NCBI RefSeq assembly: GCF_002368075.1
Contig: NZ_AP018315.1
Coordinates: 186,001-250,000, forward strand
Length of the DNA: 64,000 nt
Origin: Sphaerospermopsis kisseleviana NIES-73
GTDB taxonomy: Bacteria > Cyanobacteriota > Cyanobacteriia > Cyanobacteriales > Nostocaceae
Direction of reading: 5' to 3'
In this document: positions 26,403 through 35,817 of the stretch, one piece after another
Position numbering within the stretch: the first letter of the stretch is position 1
Layout: the number at the start of each line of letters is the position of its first letter
Program-made: the position numbers and the translations under genes
Notes under the pieces: generated by a model
What the model was told of the DNA's origin: nothing
The model's input: the letters and a program-made list of their open reading frames with translations, nothing else
Database searches by the model: none

Positions 26403-29400
26403 ATGACATTAGAATTTAAACATTTTGATACTCGATTAAACCAGTGGATTCATACAGATGGTAATGCCAAAAACTCTGATTCAATTTTAACTGAAAAACT
26501 AGATAATACACTTTTAGAATTCTTCTTACCAGAGAGAGATTTTTCCTTTGGACAAATGGATGAACACTGCACCGCAGAAGACTTAAAAAACCACCCAAAT
26601 GGCGATGTGTTACTGTTTTCATCCAAAACTAGGCTACTCTACGGTTCACCAGAATGTTTAGAGATTATTGAAAAACTTTGTCCAGATAGAAAAGACCGTG
26701 GTGCTTACGGTTCTATTTTTTTAGGATCATGCAAAAATGCCATCCATGAAAGACTCAATATTTTAGTAGTAGATGACGCTAATGGAGAAAATGGAGGGAT
26801 TTTACCAAATGATGTGGCATATAAATCTGTAGGTGACTGCTACGGGCAAATTTCAACTGAACTATATGACAAAATAACTAAAAGAAACGAACAAAAAGAT
26901 AAAAGCTTCCGTGTAATACAACACCGCTTTGGCTGGAGAGAAACTGATGGAGAAGACACTAAATACCGTTTTGGTAAAGGCACACTTCGCCCTCATAAAC
27001 TAGAAAGATTACCGTGGGTGAAAAATACACCCAAAATTGACCTCATCATCCCCATATCTAGCTTTAAGGGAACGGATAAAGATAACCCATCCACACCAAT
27101 TAAACCGCAAATCAAACCAGGTTTATATAATCAAACTATTTGGTTGGGTGAAAAATCACAGTCTCAAAAAGGTAAAACTGCCATTTCTCAACTACTAGCT
27201 TCTTTCCCTCAAGGTATAAAAGACTTTGCGGAAGAATTAGAAAAGCAAGCACAAGAACTTGCAGAAATTCAGAAAGACCCTAGAAAAGTCGCACAGCTAT
27301 ATTGCGAAAAATACGAAAAACGTAAAGCATTTATTGGACAACAAAAACCAGAACAATTAGAGAATGAAACGCCAGATAAACCAGTAGAATTATATAACGA
27401 TAATCCTAATTCAGATGATTTACAAGAAGATAGTGAATCTCAACAAGATGATTTGTTGATGTACAAAATTATCAAAGCAGATTTACTTGGTCATGCTCAA
27501 CTTTTAGAAACTGAGAAAGTTAAACAAGAACTTACGCGATTTGTACAAAATGAATGGCGAGATATTGCCCTTGGTCGTGTTCTTACCTTTGACCGGGGAA
27601 TGATTATTCCCTCCAAAGAACTTAAAAATGGTGAAATTTGTGTCCCTTGGATGATAGAAGGTGAAAAAATCCTGAATTTTCGCTCACCTTTTTTAAATGC
27701 CAATGGTTTGTGTGTTTCTATCAACAAACAGGTTGAAGATTACCTGGGACCAGATGGCAACCCACTAGAAGGAATTATCGTGGTCAACGATGAAGACCAC
27801 AAACGCATCCAAGCTAGAATTGAAGCCCTAAAAGCACAAGGTATTGAAACTGAAGAATTAGACCCAATAGAAACAGAATCAGAACGTCAAGGTCGAGATT
27901 TTGATGGTGACTGTATTGGTGTAGAGTTAGCAAATAAATATCCTAATTTTACTGCCGAAGCCGAATATAAAAACTTGCCTGAAAATGCTTATGATCCCAC
28001 AGTTAAACTGAAAAAGCAATCTTTTTACAGAGAAGATGGTACACAACCTGAATTTGAAGAAATCGCTATTCACATGAGTGATGGTATCAGTGTTGGTATT
28101 ATCAATAATCATGTGACAGCATTGGAAGCTTTAGAATCAGAAATAGAAATTTTAATCAACTATGGTAATTACCAACAACAAACCGAATATTTAAACCAAG
28201 TTGCTAATCATTATAAAAAATTATTCCATTTAGAAAGTGATAAAACTAATTCTCAAAAAATTAGGCAAGAGTACAGAGAACAGATGCAAGAGTTTCTTAA
28301 ACTAGCATCCGTTCAAGATAAAAGTCCTGAAGTAATAGAACAGGCAATGTTAGTTAACCAGAATATGTACCGACAAATGATTGAGGAAGCTTGTTTCCAA
28401 AATCAAATTGCGGTGGATTTATTCAAAAGTGCCAAAAAGCCTGATATGGAGGTAATAGCTGAAAACAAACGCTATCTTTATCGAGATGTTAATTATATTA
28501 AAGATAAAAAATCTTCATCTGCTTACTTGAATGAAGGTATTAATACTACTGGATATTCACCAGTGGAGTTACTAATTAACCAAGTTAATAAATACTTTGA
28601 ATCATCTCCTTTAGAATCACGTCCTATTATCCAATTTCAAGATTTATTTAAAGGTGTAGAATTTACTCCTCAGCAAAAATTTCAAGCTATTTTAAATAAG
28701 CAAGAATTTGATGAAAAATTTAATGCTGCTACCAGATTAAATAAACGTCGAGAAACTGAACAAGGTTCTTATGCTGTTGTTAAAACAAGCAGTGGTACAG
28801 AAATCACCATTACTAATCTCACTCGCTACGAACATCCGGGAATTTGGAAAGGTTCAACACTCAACATCCGTTTAGAAGAAATACCAGAAAAATATCGGTC
28901 TTCGCAACGTCCCCATAATTTATTAGCAATAGCACAAATTGATGGAGAAACAGAAAATGGAGAAGCTAAATATGAGAAGTTGGGAACAGTTAGTCAACAA
29001 TCTGTAATTGACTATAATTTAAAACCGGGAATGACTACTCAGGGAGCGACATTAGTTGAACTTAAACCTGAATTGAGAGAAAGTCAAATCAAGTTACTGT
29101 TTCAAGAAGCTTATGCTGTTGCTGAAAATTTCTATAATTTATTTCCTGAAGACCAAAAATTAGCAGTTGCAGCTGCAACGTGGAGTATATCAGCTTCCCG
29201 ACAAGATGAATTAGAACAAGGTGATAATTCTAGTTTCAATTCTCGAAAGAAGGTTTCTAATTTTGTATTTGCAACTTTTGGTAAAGAAATAGTTGGTCAA
29301 TTAGATGAGTTACAATTTTCACAACTCAAGGTTTTAGGAATTGGTAAGGAAGGAGATAATTTTATTGGCAAAGAATGGAATCCACAAGAAAAATATGAGA

Positions 29401-32400
29401 TAGAAATACGCGCTAGTCGCTATTCTCCAGGACATGAAAGACATAATTCTAGATTGGTTTTTGTCAAAGATAATGATGGAGAATACAAAGAATTTGCTGT
29501 TTTGGAACAAAGAACAGGCCAGTTACCAATTGGTACTCAAGCACAAGCATATATTAAACCAGGTGAAGCTTATACAGCTACAGCAACTATTAATTTACCA
29601 TCACAATCACCAATCAACATTACTATCAGAGAAATTAGTAAATTTTCTCACGCAGGTAAGACTTTCAATGGTGAAGCAGTTACACTCACTATTGGTAATT
29701 TACCCATTCCTGTTAACACAGCTAAAATTAAATTGGATGGTCAAACATTAGGAGAACTGGATGCTGATTCAATTCAAGAATTAAGAAAGATAAATTATTT
29801 ATCTAATGGTAATCCGCTACAACTTAAATTAAAATCTATTGGTGATAGTCAAAATGAAGGTGGTTTTATTATTGCTGAATCACCTCATGGGAATTTATTA
29901 AAAATTAATAAGATTAATGTTTATGATTTCAAAGGTCAAGTTTTTACTGGAGAAGAATATAAAAGCGTTAGTTTAGAAGTACCAACCAGTAAAAATAGAG
30001 ATGCTGTTTTTCTTGATGGAGAGTTATTAGGAGTTCTGCACTATAAAAAAGATAAGGAAGCACTACAAAGTTTAGGATTACTTAAACACGGTCAACAAGG
30101 TTCTGTTAATTGTTCTTTACAAAGCAATTTTTCTCACACTTTTATTAATATTGAACCCAGTACAGTACAATATCCAGAAATTTGGACAAAGGAAGCTCAA
30201 GCTTTTCAGGATAACTCTCAATTAAATACAGTAACGAAACAAGAGATAATGGTGGAAAATAGTGGTTTGTTACTGGAGAAAATCAAAAAGCGTCCCACAA
30301 TCTTATTTTCCGCTAAGGAAGATCAGGTACTTGGTTTAATAGGGATGACGGTAGATAACCATAAAACAGAATTAGTACAAAATTGGTTGCAAGCTAAAAA
30401 TATTGAATTTAATATTTTACCTGGACAAGATGTACCGCTAGAGACTAAAAAAGGTATGTCTGTATTTTACTTGGTTAGCAATACAATTATAAATGATGAT
30501 TTAGATGCTTTGAAAGCAAAGTTTGGAGAAATATTAAGTGCTGATGGGACAGATAGTGCTTACAGTCAACGTCTTAATTCTCTTCCTAATAGACCATATA
30601 TAATAGGTGAACAAATAGATAAACTTCAGGAATCAATTACAACAACAATTCCTGTTACAGTTACACCCAAAGAAACAATTTTAATTTCTGAAAATCAGCA
30701 ACAGATATCCGCAGTAGCTGAGGTATTAACTGTTAATGACACCATCGTATCCAAACCCGAAGAAAAAGATGTTGTGATTTCGGGTAAACCTGTGCAAATG
30801 GTGTTTCCGTTGAAAATGCACGGTGAACCCAATCCTTTACCCATCAGCACTACTATTGAAGCTATGCGCGGATATGGTAGATGTCATACAACCAGAACTT
30901 ATGAACCGTATAAAGCTTATGGGTTTAAAGAGGGGGATATAGCGATCGCTTCCGGTAGGTCTAATAGTGCGATCGCTATATCTAATTCCCAACAAGTTGC
31001 CTTTCGCGTCGGTAAACAATACCGCATCACCCCAGAAATGATTGCAGATTCAGCATATCAGCAACAATGGGCAGCAATGGAAAAACACAGCAGTCGAGAA
31101 TTGGCCAGTTTTAGGGATAAACCTGAAGTGTGGGGACTGCATACAGAACCACTGGGAGATTATGTCAACGGTAAAATCGTACCTTTTCCCAGCGCAAAAC
31201 TTGAGAAGTCGTTAATTACACCCGCTATACCACCTTTATCTACAGCTAAACCCCCAGCAACTGTTATTACTTCTCCAGTAAATATCGGTTCGAGAAGTTC
31301 TGACCCTCTAGGTGCGGCTATGACTAATCCTACTGTTAAAGCTAAGGAATTAGGCAAAATCCAACGGGATTACCCTGTGTCTTTCCGTGATAACGCCGCA
31401 GTAACCGCCGGTAAATATGGACCAGAAACTTATACCCAAGATAAACCTGCTGGAGTTCCTTTTGTCTCTGCTGAACAAGCTTATCAACACTACAAAACTA
31501 CAGTACCTTTGGGAGAACCACGAATACAGTTAATGGCAGAAATCATTCAAGCTAAGTTAGAACAACACCCCAAGTTGTTTGCAGCTATCACCCAAAGGGG
31601 AGGAATGGAATGGTTGGAAAACTGTACTCACTATGTCACTTCTGCCAGAGATAACTACTGGGAAGGCAAGGGTAAAGAATCTCCATTTATTCGCGCTTTG
31701 ATAGAGGGATATTCCAGGGTGTTGGAAAATTCTCAGACTATTACTCAAGCATCGCCAGAATTGCCATCCAAGGAAGATGTAAAAACAGTTACTACACCGC
31801 AACCTAGAGATTCTGTCCAAGAAATTATTAGTTCCCCCAAAAGTTCAAACCCACTTACTAATCTCCAACCCCTAAATGCTTCTGTAGCAACGCATATGCA
31901 AAAAGATGTGGCAATGGCTGAAGTAGCTACTCAATTTATTGGTATATCTGCTGCACCACCTGACACAGCTTCTAGCACCCGTAATTATCAACAAGCTTGG
32001 GGGAAAAAGGCAAATACAGGTGTGTACTCAGCCAATGACACAATTATGGTTTCAGGTTCTGGGCCTTGGAGGGGTGTTACTCAACAACAAATTTTGGACA
32101 CCTTCAATAAACATTATGTACCACTGATTGATCAGGCGATCGCCTCCAAAAGTTCCTTTGTAGTGGGTAATTCTGCTGGTACTGACCAACTGGTAAAACA
32201 ATATTTAGAAACACAGGGGTATAAGTTGGAAGCTGTAAATGATGGGTACACACGCGCAGTCAAGCTAGAACAAGATACTACGCTTACTAACCAACAACCA
32301 CAATCTGTTACACAAACAGCTTCAGCAGTATCTTCCCCAGTACCTACACAACCATTATCTGTAGAGTCATCTAACAAAATAAATTCGCCCAACTCTACAC

Positions 32401-32915
32401 CTATTTCCTCATCAAACATTGTTCAAAAAGAGGCTGCTGATACCAGTCTTCACCATGAAGAAACAACTATAGAACAATTAAGAACTTGGTATTTAACTGC
32501 ACAAAAATTAGGTAAGTCAGCAGAATATATTCAGCGAATTGCCGAAGTTGGTAATGAGTTTAAATCAGGTAGAGGATTAACAGATAAAGCACGTTTAGCA
32601 ATGAATAATGATTTTCAAGAATTACATTCTATTAATCGCATCACACAAATCGCTCAACGAATAGGAGATGTATTTGGCAGTCGGCAAGAAAACGGGGAAA
32701 TTATAGTACAAGGTAAAGAATACTTAATTACCATCAATAATTCCCAAAAGGATTTAAGGATTAATAAAAAAGATGGAACTGTTTTACTAGATATTCAATT
32801 AGGACAAATCAAAGAGAGTAAAGTATCGGCTGAAGTTATTGATGTATTTGAGGAGATAAATCAAAACATCAATCAATCTTTAGCATCTGTCAAAAATCAG
32901 TATCTTCAAGTTTAA
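26403..32915 (+). CDS. Giant multidomain protein with RNA-polymerase-like double-psi beta-barrels and ASCH/NADAR/SLOG-like domains
   Basis: 2170 residues. Residues 189-206 read RFGKGTLRPHKLERLPW, resembling the RHGNKGVVSKILP-EDMPF block of RNAP beta. Residues 423-434 (ILNFRSPFLNANG) resemble the LNRAPTLHRLG block of beta', and 499-510 (DFDGDCIGVELA) match the metal-binding NADFDGD motif, with D499, D501 and D503. Both barrel signatures occur in one chain in the order used by YonO-type and eukaryotic RdRP-type enzymes. About 700-1300 are repeated beta modules. Then come an ASCH-like region (about 1463-1590, MVFPLKMHGE...EAMRGYGR), a NADAR/YbiA-like domain (about 1655-1775, W1753 in YWEGKGKESPFIRAL) and a SLOG-like Rossmann segment (about 1880-1965, SGSGPWRGV...VVGNSAGTDQLV). 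Start is the first ATG. Enzymatic activity is inferred from motifs. Confidence 0.72.
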   Translation: MTLEFKHFDTRLNQWIHTDGNAKNSDSILTEKLDNTLLEFFLPERDFSFGQMDEHCTAEDLKNHPNGDVLLFSSKTRLLYGSPECLEIIEKLCPDRKDRGAYGSIFLGSCKNAIHERLNILVVDDANGENGGILPNDVAYKSVGDCYGQISTELYDKITKRNEQKDKSFRVIQHRFGWRETDGEDTKYRFGKGTLRPHKLERLPWVKNTPKIDLIIPISSFKGTDKDNPSTPIKPQIKPGLYNQTIWLGEKSQSQKGKTAISQLLASFPQGIKDFAEELEKQAQELAEIQKDPRKVAQLYCEKYEKRKAFIGQQKPEQLENETPDKPVELYNDNPNSDDLQEDSESQQDDLLMYKIIKADLLGHAQLLETEKVKQELTRFVQNEWRDIALGRVLTFDRGMIIPSKELKNGEICVPWMIEGEKILNFRSPFLNANGLCVSINKQVEDYLGPDGNPLEGIIVVNDEDHKRIQARIEALKAQGIETEELDPIETESERQGRDFDGDCIGVELANKYPNFTAEAEYKNLPENAYDPTVKLKKQSFYREDGTQPEFEEIAIHMSDGISVGIINNHVTALEALESEIEILINYGNYQQQTEYLNQVANHYKKLFHLESDKTNSQKIRQEYREQMQEFLKLASVQDKSPEVIEQAMLVNQNMYRQMIEEACFQNQIAVDLFKSAKKPDMEVIAENKRYLYRDVNYIKDKKSSSAYLNEGINTTGYSPVELLINQVNKYFESSPLESRPIIQFQDLFKGVEFTPQQKFQAILNKQEFDEKFNAATRLNKRRETEQGSYAVVKTSSGTEITITNLTRYEHPGIWKGSTLNIRLEEIPEKYRSSQRPHNLLAIAQIDGETENGEAKYEKLGTVSQQSVIDYNLKPGMTTQGATLVELKPELRESQIKLLFQEAYAVAENFYNLFPEDQKLAVAAATWSISASRQDELEQGDNSSFNSRKKVSNFVFATFGKEIVGQLDELQFSQLKVLGIGKEGDNFIGKEWNPQEKYEIEIRASRYSPGHERHNSRLVFVKDNDGEYKEFAVLEQRTGQLPIGTQAQAYIKPGEAYTATATINLPSQSPINITIREISKFSHAGKTFNGEAVTLTIGNLPIPVNTAKIKLDGQTLGELDADSIQELRKINYLSNGNPLQLKLKSIGDSQNEGGFIIAESPHGNLLKINKINVYDFKGQVFTGEEYKSVSLEVPTSKNRDAVFLDGELLGVLHYKKDKEALQSLGLLKHGQQGSVNCSLQSNFSHTFINIEPSTVQYPEIWTKEAQAFQDNSQLNTVTKQEIMVENSGLLLEKIKKRPTILFSAKEDQVLGLIGMTVDNHKTELVQNWLQAKNIEFNILPGQDVPLETKKGMSVFYLVSNTIINDDLDALKAKFGEILSADGTDSAYSQRLNSLPNRPYIIGEQIDKLQESITTTIPVTVTPKETILISENQQQISAVAEVLTVNDTIVSKPEEKDVVISGKPVQMVFPLKMHGEPNPLPISTTIEAMRGYGRCHTTRTYEPYKAYGFKEGDIAIASGRSNSAIAISNSQQVAFRVGKQYRITPEMIADSAYQQQWAAMEKHSSRELASFRDKPEVWGLHTEPLGDYVNGKIVPFPSAKLEKSLITPAIPPLSTAKPPATVITSPVNIGSRSSDPLGAAMTNPTVKAKELGKIQRDYPVSFRDNAAVTAGKYGPETYTQDKPAGVPFVSAEQAYQHYKTTVPLGEPRIQLMAEIIQAKLEQHPKLFAAITQRGGMEWLENCTHYVTSARDNYWEGKGKESPFIRALIEGYSRVLENSQTITQASPELPSKEDVKTVTTPQPRDSVQEIISSPKSSNPLTNLQPLNASVATHMQKDVAMAEVATQFIGISAAPPDTASSTRNYQQAWGKKANTGVYSANDTIMVSGSGPWRGVTQQQILDTFNKHYVPLIDQAIASKSSFVVGNSAGTDQLVKQYLETQGYKLEAVNDGYTRAVKLEQDTTLTNQQPQSVTQTASAVSSPVPTQPLSVESSNKINSPNSTPISSSNIVQKEAADTSLHHEETTIEQLRTWYLTAQKLGKSAEYIQRIAEVGNEFKSGRGLTDKARLAMNNDFQELHSINRITQIAQRIGDVFGSRQENGEIIVQGKEYLITINNSQKDLRINKKDGTVLLDIQLGQIKESKVSAEVIDVFEEINQNINQSLASVKNQYLQV
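30936..30982. repeat. HIP1-containing inverted repeat inside the giant gene
   Basis: GATATAGCGATCGC (30936-30949) and GCGATCGCTATATC (30969-30982) form 14-bp perfect arms with a 19-bp loop, within the ASCH-like region. Confidence 0.7.
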
Positions 32916-32920
32916 TATTT

Positions 32921-33013
32921 TAGGACTTACGCACAGGGTACGAAAAATATGACTTTGAGATTGCTTCGGAGTGGTCGTAATGACGAAAATATGTTAATCT
33001 TGCGTAAGTCCTA
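32921..33013. mobile_element. 93-bp MITE of the TAGGACTTACGCA family
   Basis: Bounded by TAGGACTTACGCA and TGCGTAAGTCCTA, with a perfect 5-bp target duplication TATTT (32916-32920 and 33014-33018). It sits 6 bp after the giant gene stop. The ends match the IS701 element at 42945-44089. No coding capacity. Confidence 0.88.
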
Positions 33014-33230
33014 TATTTATCAAATTCAATTTTTTTTATTTGCACAAAACACCAAAGTATGTAAACTAAACTTCAATTTCAGATTGCGTTTTTTACAATA
33101 CATCTTTAAACTATAGCTGTAGCCAAGGTAATTAAGACATTATCAATTATGGAAACATAAAAATAATAAGGTATTTCACTATTGCCTTCTGCTATAACAA
33201 CCCACCTAATCAATTCATTAGCATAAATTT

Positions 33231-34013
33231 ATGACAAATAACCCCCTAGCTATACTCACTGAAGAATCAAATAAAATATCACCTGATATTTCACCTACTA
33301 AAACTGCTTATATGTTAAGCCAACTTCTTGAATATGTTGGTTACGATGAATCAGAATCTATTCCAGTAACAGAAACAGTGAGTATTGAAGAACAAAACGA
33401 TGCTATCAAAACATTGGCATCTATTATTGCTAGTCTTAATTATGGAAGAACAGTAGAAGAATCCATTTTAATAGAATTTGAACCAGACGAAATCCAGTTA
33501 GAAAATCCAGAGTTTATTCCTGAATCACCAATAACTTTCGTAGATGATTTAACTGTAAATAAAACAACGGAAAAACAAGATAATTTCACTCAAATCAATT
33601 ATGATTCGATCATAGTTTTAGAAGATGAACAAGAAGAAAACCAAGCAAAAATATATGAGGAAGATATTATGTTGTATGTTATTCCTCTGATAATGGCAAG
33701 GTTAATGAACGAAGGAAGTTTATTAGAAGATAGTGAATATGGAGAAATGAGAGTTTATCAATCGGATGAATTTACTGCTTCACTACAAGTTACACCTACA
33801 GAGGAGCAAATTTTAATTTTGAAAAGGAAGCAACATTTATATTTTGAAAACGAAGTTGCTTTAAATGCTACTAAAAAAACAAATTATGCCCAATTTCAAG
33901 TTACTACAAATCAATTAACAGAGGCAGAGTTAGAAAAGTTTAAATTGATAGCATTAATGGAATACAATCAAAGTAATGAATTTAATAAAAAAGAACAAGA
34001 ATTAGGAGATTAA
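33231..34013 (+). CDS. Unknown acidic protein
   Basis: 260 residues, strongly acidic with few aromatic residues. An N-terminal helical region (TKTAYMLSQLLEYVG) and a C-terminal part (YVIPLIMARLMNEGS ... FKLIALMEYNQSNEF) flank a Glu/Asp-rich linker at about 85-145. Not recognised. It follows the giant gene on the same strand after a MITE and may be a partner. Start is the ATG at 33231; no strong ribosome site is visible. Confidence 0.65.
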   Translation: MTNNPLAILTEESNKISPDISPTKTAYMLSQLLEYVGYDESESIPVTETVSIEEQNDAIKTLASIIASLNYGRTVEESILIEFEPDEIQLENPEFIPESPITFVDDLTVNKTTEKQDNFTQINYDSIIVLEDEQEENQAKIYEEDIMLYVIPLIMARLMNEGSLLEDSEYGEMRVYQSDEFTASLQVTPTEEQILILKRKQHLYFENEVALNATKKTNYAQFQVTTNQLTEAELEKFKLIALMEYNQSNEFNKKEQELGD

Positions 34014-34128
34014 TAGAATTTAAGTTTAGACTAAATCGGTGATGTTCAAGAAAAAAAGGGAGTCTGATTGAATACAGTCTCTTTTTGGCAGAAGCTAAGA
34101 GAAGAATCACCTAGTTTTACTCGCCAAT

Positions 34129-34270
34129 ATGAAACGTACTTTCTTAGAAGAATTTTGTCAAGCTGCCTACAAGTATTTAGGTATAGGTAAAGACACTACC
34201 TTTGAATTGACAGATGCGATATTGCTATGCAATTTTAAACCACTCACTAAGTCCCCTCAAGGAATTACCA
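34129..34270 (+). pseudogene. Transposase N-terminal remnant
   Basis: The first ~45 residues (MKRTFLEEFCQAAYKYLGI ... FELTDAILLCN) resemble the start of a cyanobacterial transposase group whose members begin with a FxQAxYxxLGxxxDAxFELxDA pattern. After that the frame runs into a HIP1 palindrome (34286-34324) and stops at 34389. Recognition is from memory, so family is left open. Confidence 0.4.
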
Positions 34271-34285
34271 CTAACACCACCATAA

Positions 34286-34324
34286 GAAGCGATTGCGCGG
34301 AGCGCAGTGCCAAAGGCAATCGCT
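34286..34324. repeat. HIP1-based palindromic repeat
   Basis: GCGATTGCGCGGAGCGCAGT then GCCAAAGGCAATCGC, same family as the copies at 18632, 21738 and 25008. Confidence 0.65.
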
Positions 34325-34403
34325 TTATCATCAAAGATAAACATCTTTTCTTGTCAGTGTACTGCAACCGATTTGTTAGGCTGCTATAACCATACAGTTA
34401 GGA

Positions 34404-35174
34404 CTAATTCTGTGGAGACTCATTCAGTTGTTGTTGAATTTGTTGGACTTCTTTGAGCGATAAGCCTGTTACACGGGCAACCATCTCAATCGCTAAACCT
34501 TCTCTTAGTAAATTATTGGCAATTTCTCTCTGTTTTTTTGCCCCTGCTTCTTCCTGAATCGAACGGTAAATCACAGATTCTTGCATGATGTCTCTCCGCA
34601 CTAAACTATAAATTACGTCTTGCTCTAATCTTAACCCAGCCAGAATTGCTGAGGCTGCTATCAGATTCGCCTGTATCGCTGGATCTTCAATCTGATCGGC
34701 AATTTTAGTTGCCTGGCGTAAGGTCTCTGCTGGATTGGCAGTCTGTCCCAGTGTAGCAAAGGGCAATAGTCCAGGATATTGCAAAAATAGTGAAGCAGGT
34801 TGCTCCCACAAACGAATGACATCAAATTCATGGTGTGTGCGTTCCATTGTGAAACTGGTTTGATAAACTAACTCTGAGGTAGTCTGCTTCAGATAAATCA
34901 CAACTTGCCGCATCGGTTTAGTTGGATCTTTGCGGTACATTCGCACGCGGTAATCCAAAACACGGAATGGAATATTGTTTTTGGGAAGTGTTTGGAACTC
35001 GATATGCAAAACAGATTCGTCTGATTCCAGTAAAATTAGGGCATCGGCGCGAATCGGATCGAGGGAGAGTTCAGAGGGTTTGAGTTCTGTCATTGTGACA
35101 GACTTCCCTAACAGCCAACTGGCGAAGTCGGCGGAGAAGTGTTCGGCAAGGTATCGGCAGGTATCGTCATACAT
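34404..35174 (-). CDS. Rpn-family PD-(D/E)XK nuclease-like protein (DUF2887/YhgA group)
   Basis: 256 residues from the ATG at 35174, where family members begin (MYDDTCRYLAEHFSADFASWLLG). The nuclease core is seen in LDPIRADALILL and VLHIEFQT (E-x-Q), followed by RVLDYRVRMYRK. The C-terminal part has AIEMVARVTGLSLKEVQQI, the small HTH-like tail of these proteins. The frame is open to 35291 across HIP1 sequence, but this is not used. It is a second, distinct Rpn-type gene besides that at 17627. Confidence 0.85.
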   Translation of the reverse strand: MYDDTCRYLAEHFSADFASWLLGKSVTMTELKPSELSLDPIRADALILLESDESVLHIEFQTLPKNNIPFRVLDYRVRMYRKDPTKPMRQVVIYLKQTTSELVYQTSFTMERTHHEFDVIRLWEQPASLFLQYPGLLPFATLGQTANPAETLRQATKIADQIEDPAIQANLIAASAILAGLRLEQDVIYSLVRRDIMQESVIYRSIQEEAGAKKQREIANNLLREGLAIEMVARVTGLSLKEVQQIQQQLNESPQN

Positions 35175-35817
35175 GGGAGAGATTGTACAACCGATTATAC
35201 CGATTTGATGTTGAGCAAATATAACGTTTGATGAAGTGTGATAGGGCGATCGCTCTTGAGGAAGAATAAGGGCGATCGCCACACCCCCCACCTGCGATAA
35301 ATATCCAGCTTACTGACAACAACAAAGCTCACAACCATTGATATTACGTTCACAAATAAAAACTACTCACCCTTATTGACAATAAAAAAGGGGTAATTTT
35401 CAACTACTCAATAACTCCCCCTCAAGGAACTATCACGAACAGCACCGTAAAAAGCGATCGCCATATCCCCCACTCGTGATAAACATCCAGCTTATTGAGA
35501 ATAAAAAATCTCAAAACCATTGATATTATGTTCAAAAATAATAACTACTCACCCTTATTGACAATAAAAAAGGGGCAATTTTCGACTACTCATTATGTCC
35601 CCCACCTGTGATAATTAACTCCCCCCCTTGTGATAATTGATTTTTGAGTAAACCCTTACCCCATAAAGCTTTCAGGAAATTACAACTCAAATTTAATAAA
35701 ACCTGCACATTATATAGATATGGCCGGAAAAAAACTACTCAAAACGGGGTTGTATCCTAGTCAGAACATCTATTTCAGCCCTGCGGGGACTACTCACCTG
35801 GTTTTGAGTGCGCTGCC
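35175..35817. other. Candidate replication origin upstream of the rep gene
   Basis: 643 bp with no gene. Contains a 182-bp direct duplication (35272-35453 and from 35454), HIP1 sites and six ACTACTCA octamers at 35362, 35403, 35544, 35585, 35734 and 35789. Further copies in either orientation continue into the rep gene at 36131, 36184 and 36404. Iteron-type clusters before a replication gene are typical of plasmid origins; origin function is inference. Confidence 0.6.
35272..35600. repeat. 182-bp tandem duplication in the putative origin
   Basis: Unit 1 starts at GCGATCGCC (35272) and unit 2 at the same sequence (35454). Matching blocks include CCATTGATATTA(C/T)GTTCA and ACTACTCACCCTTATTGACA, all exactly 182 bp apart. 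Unit 2 fades after about 35600. Confidence 0.85.

Noticed and set aside
29434-29751. 105-codon plus-strand ORF inside the giant gene
   Set aside because: Out-of-phase shadow; the giant ORF shows clear domain conservation here and the shadow shows none.
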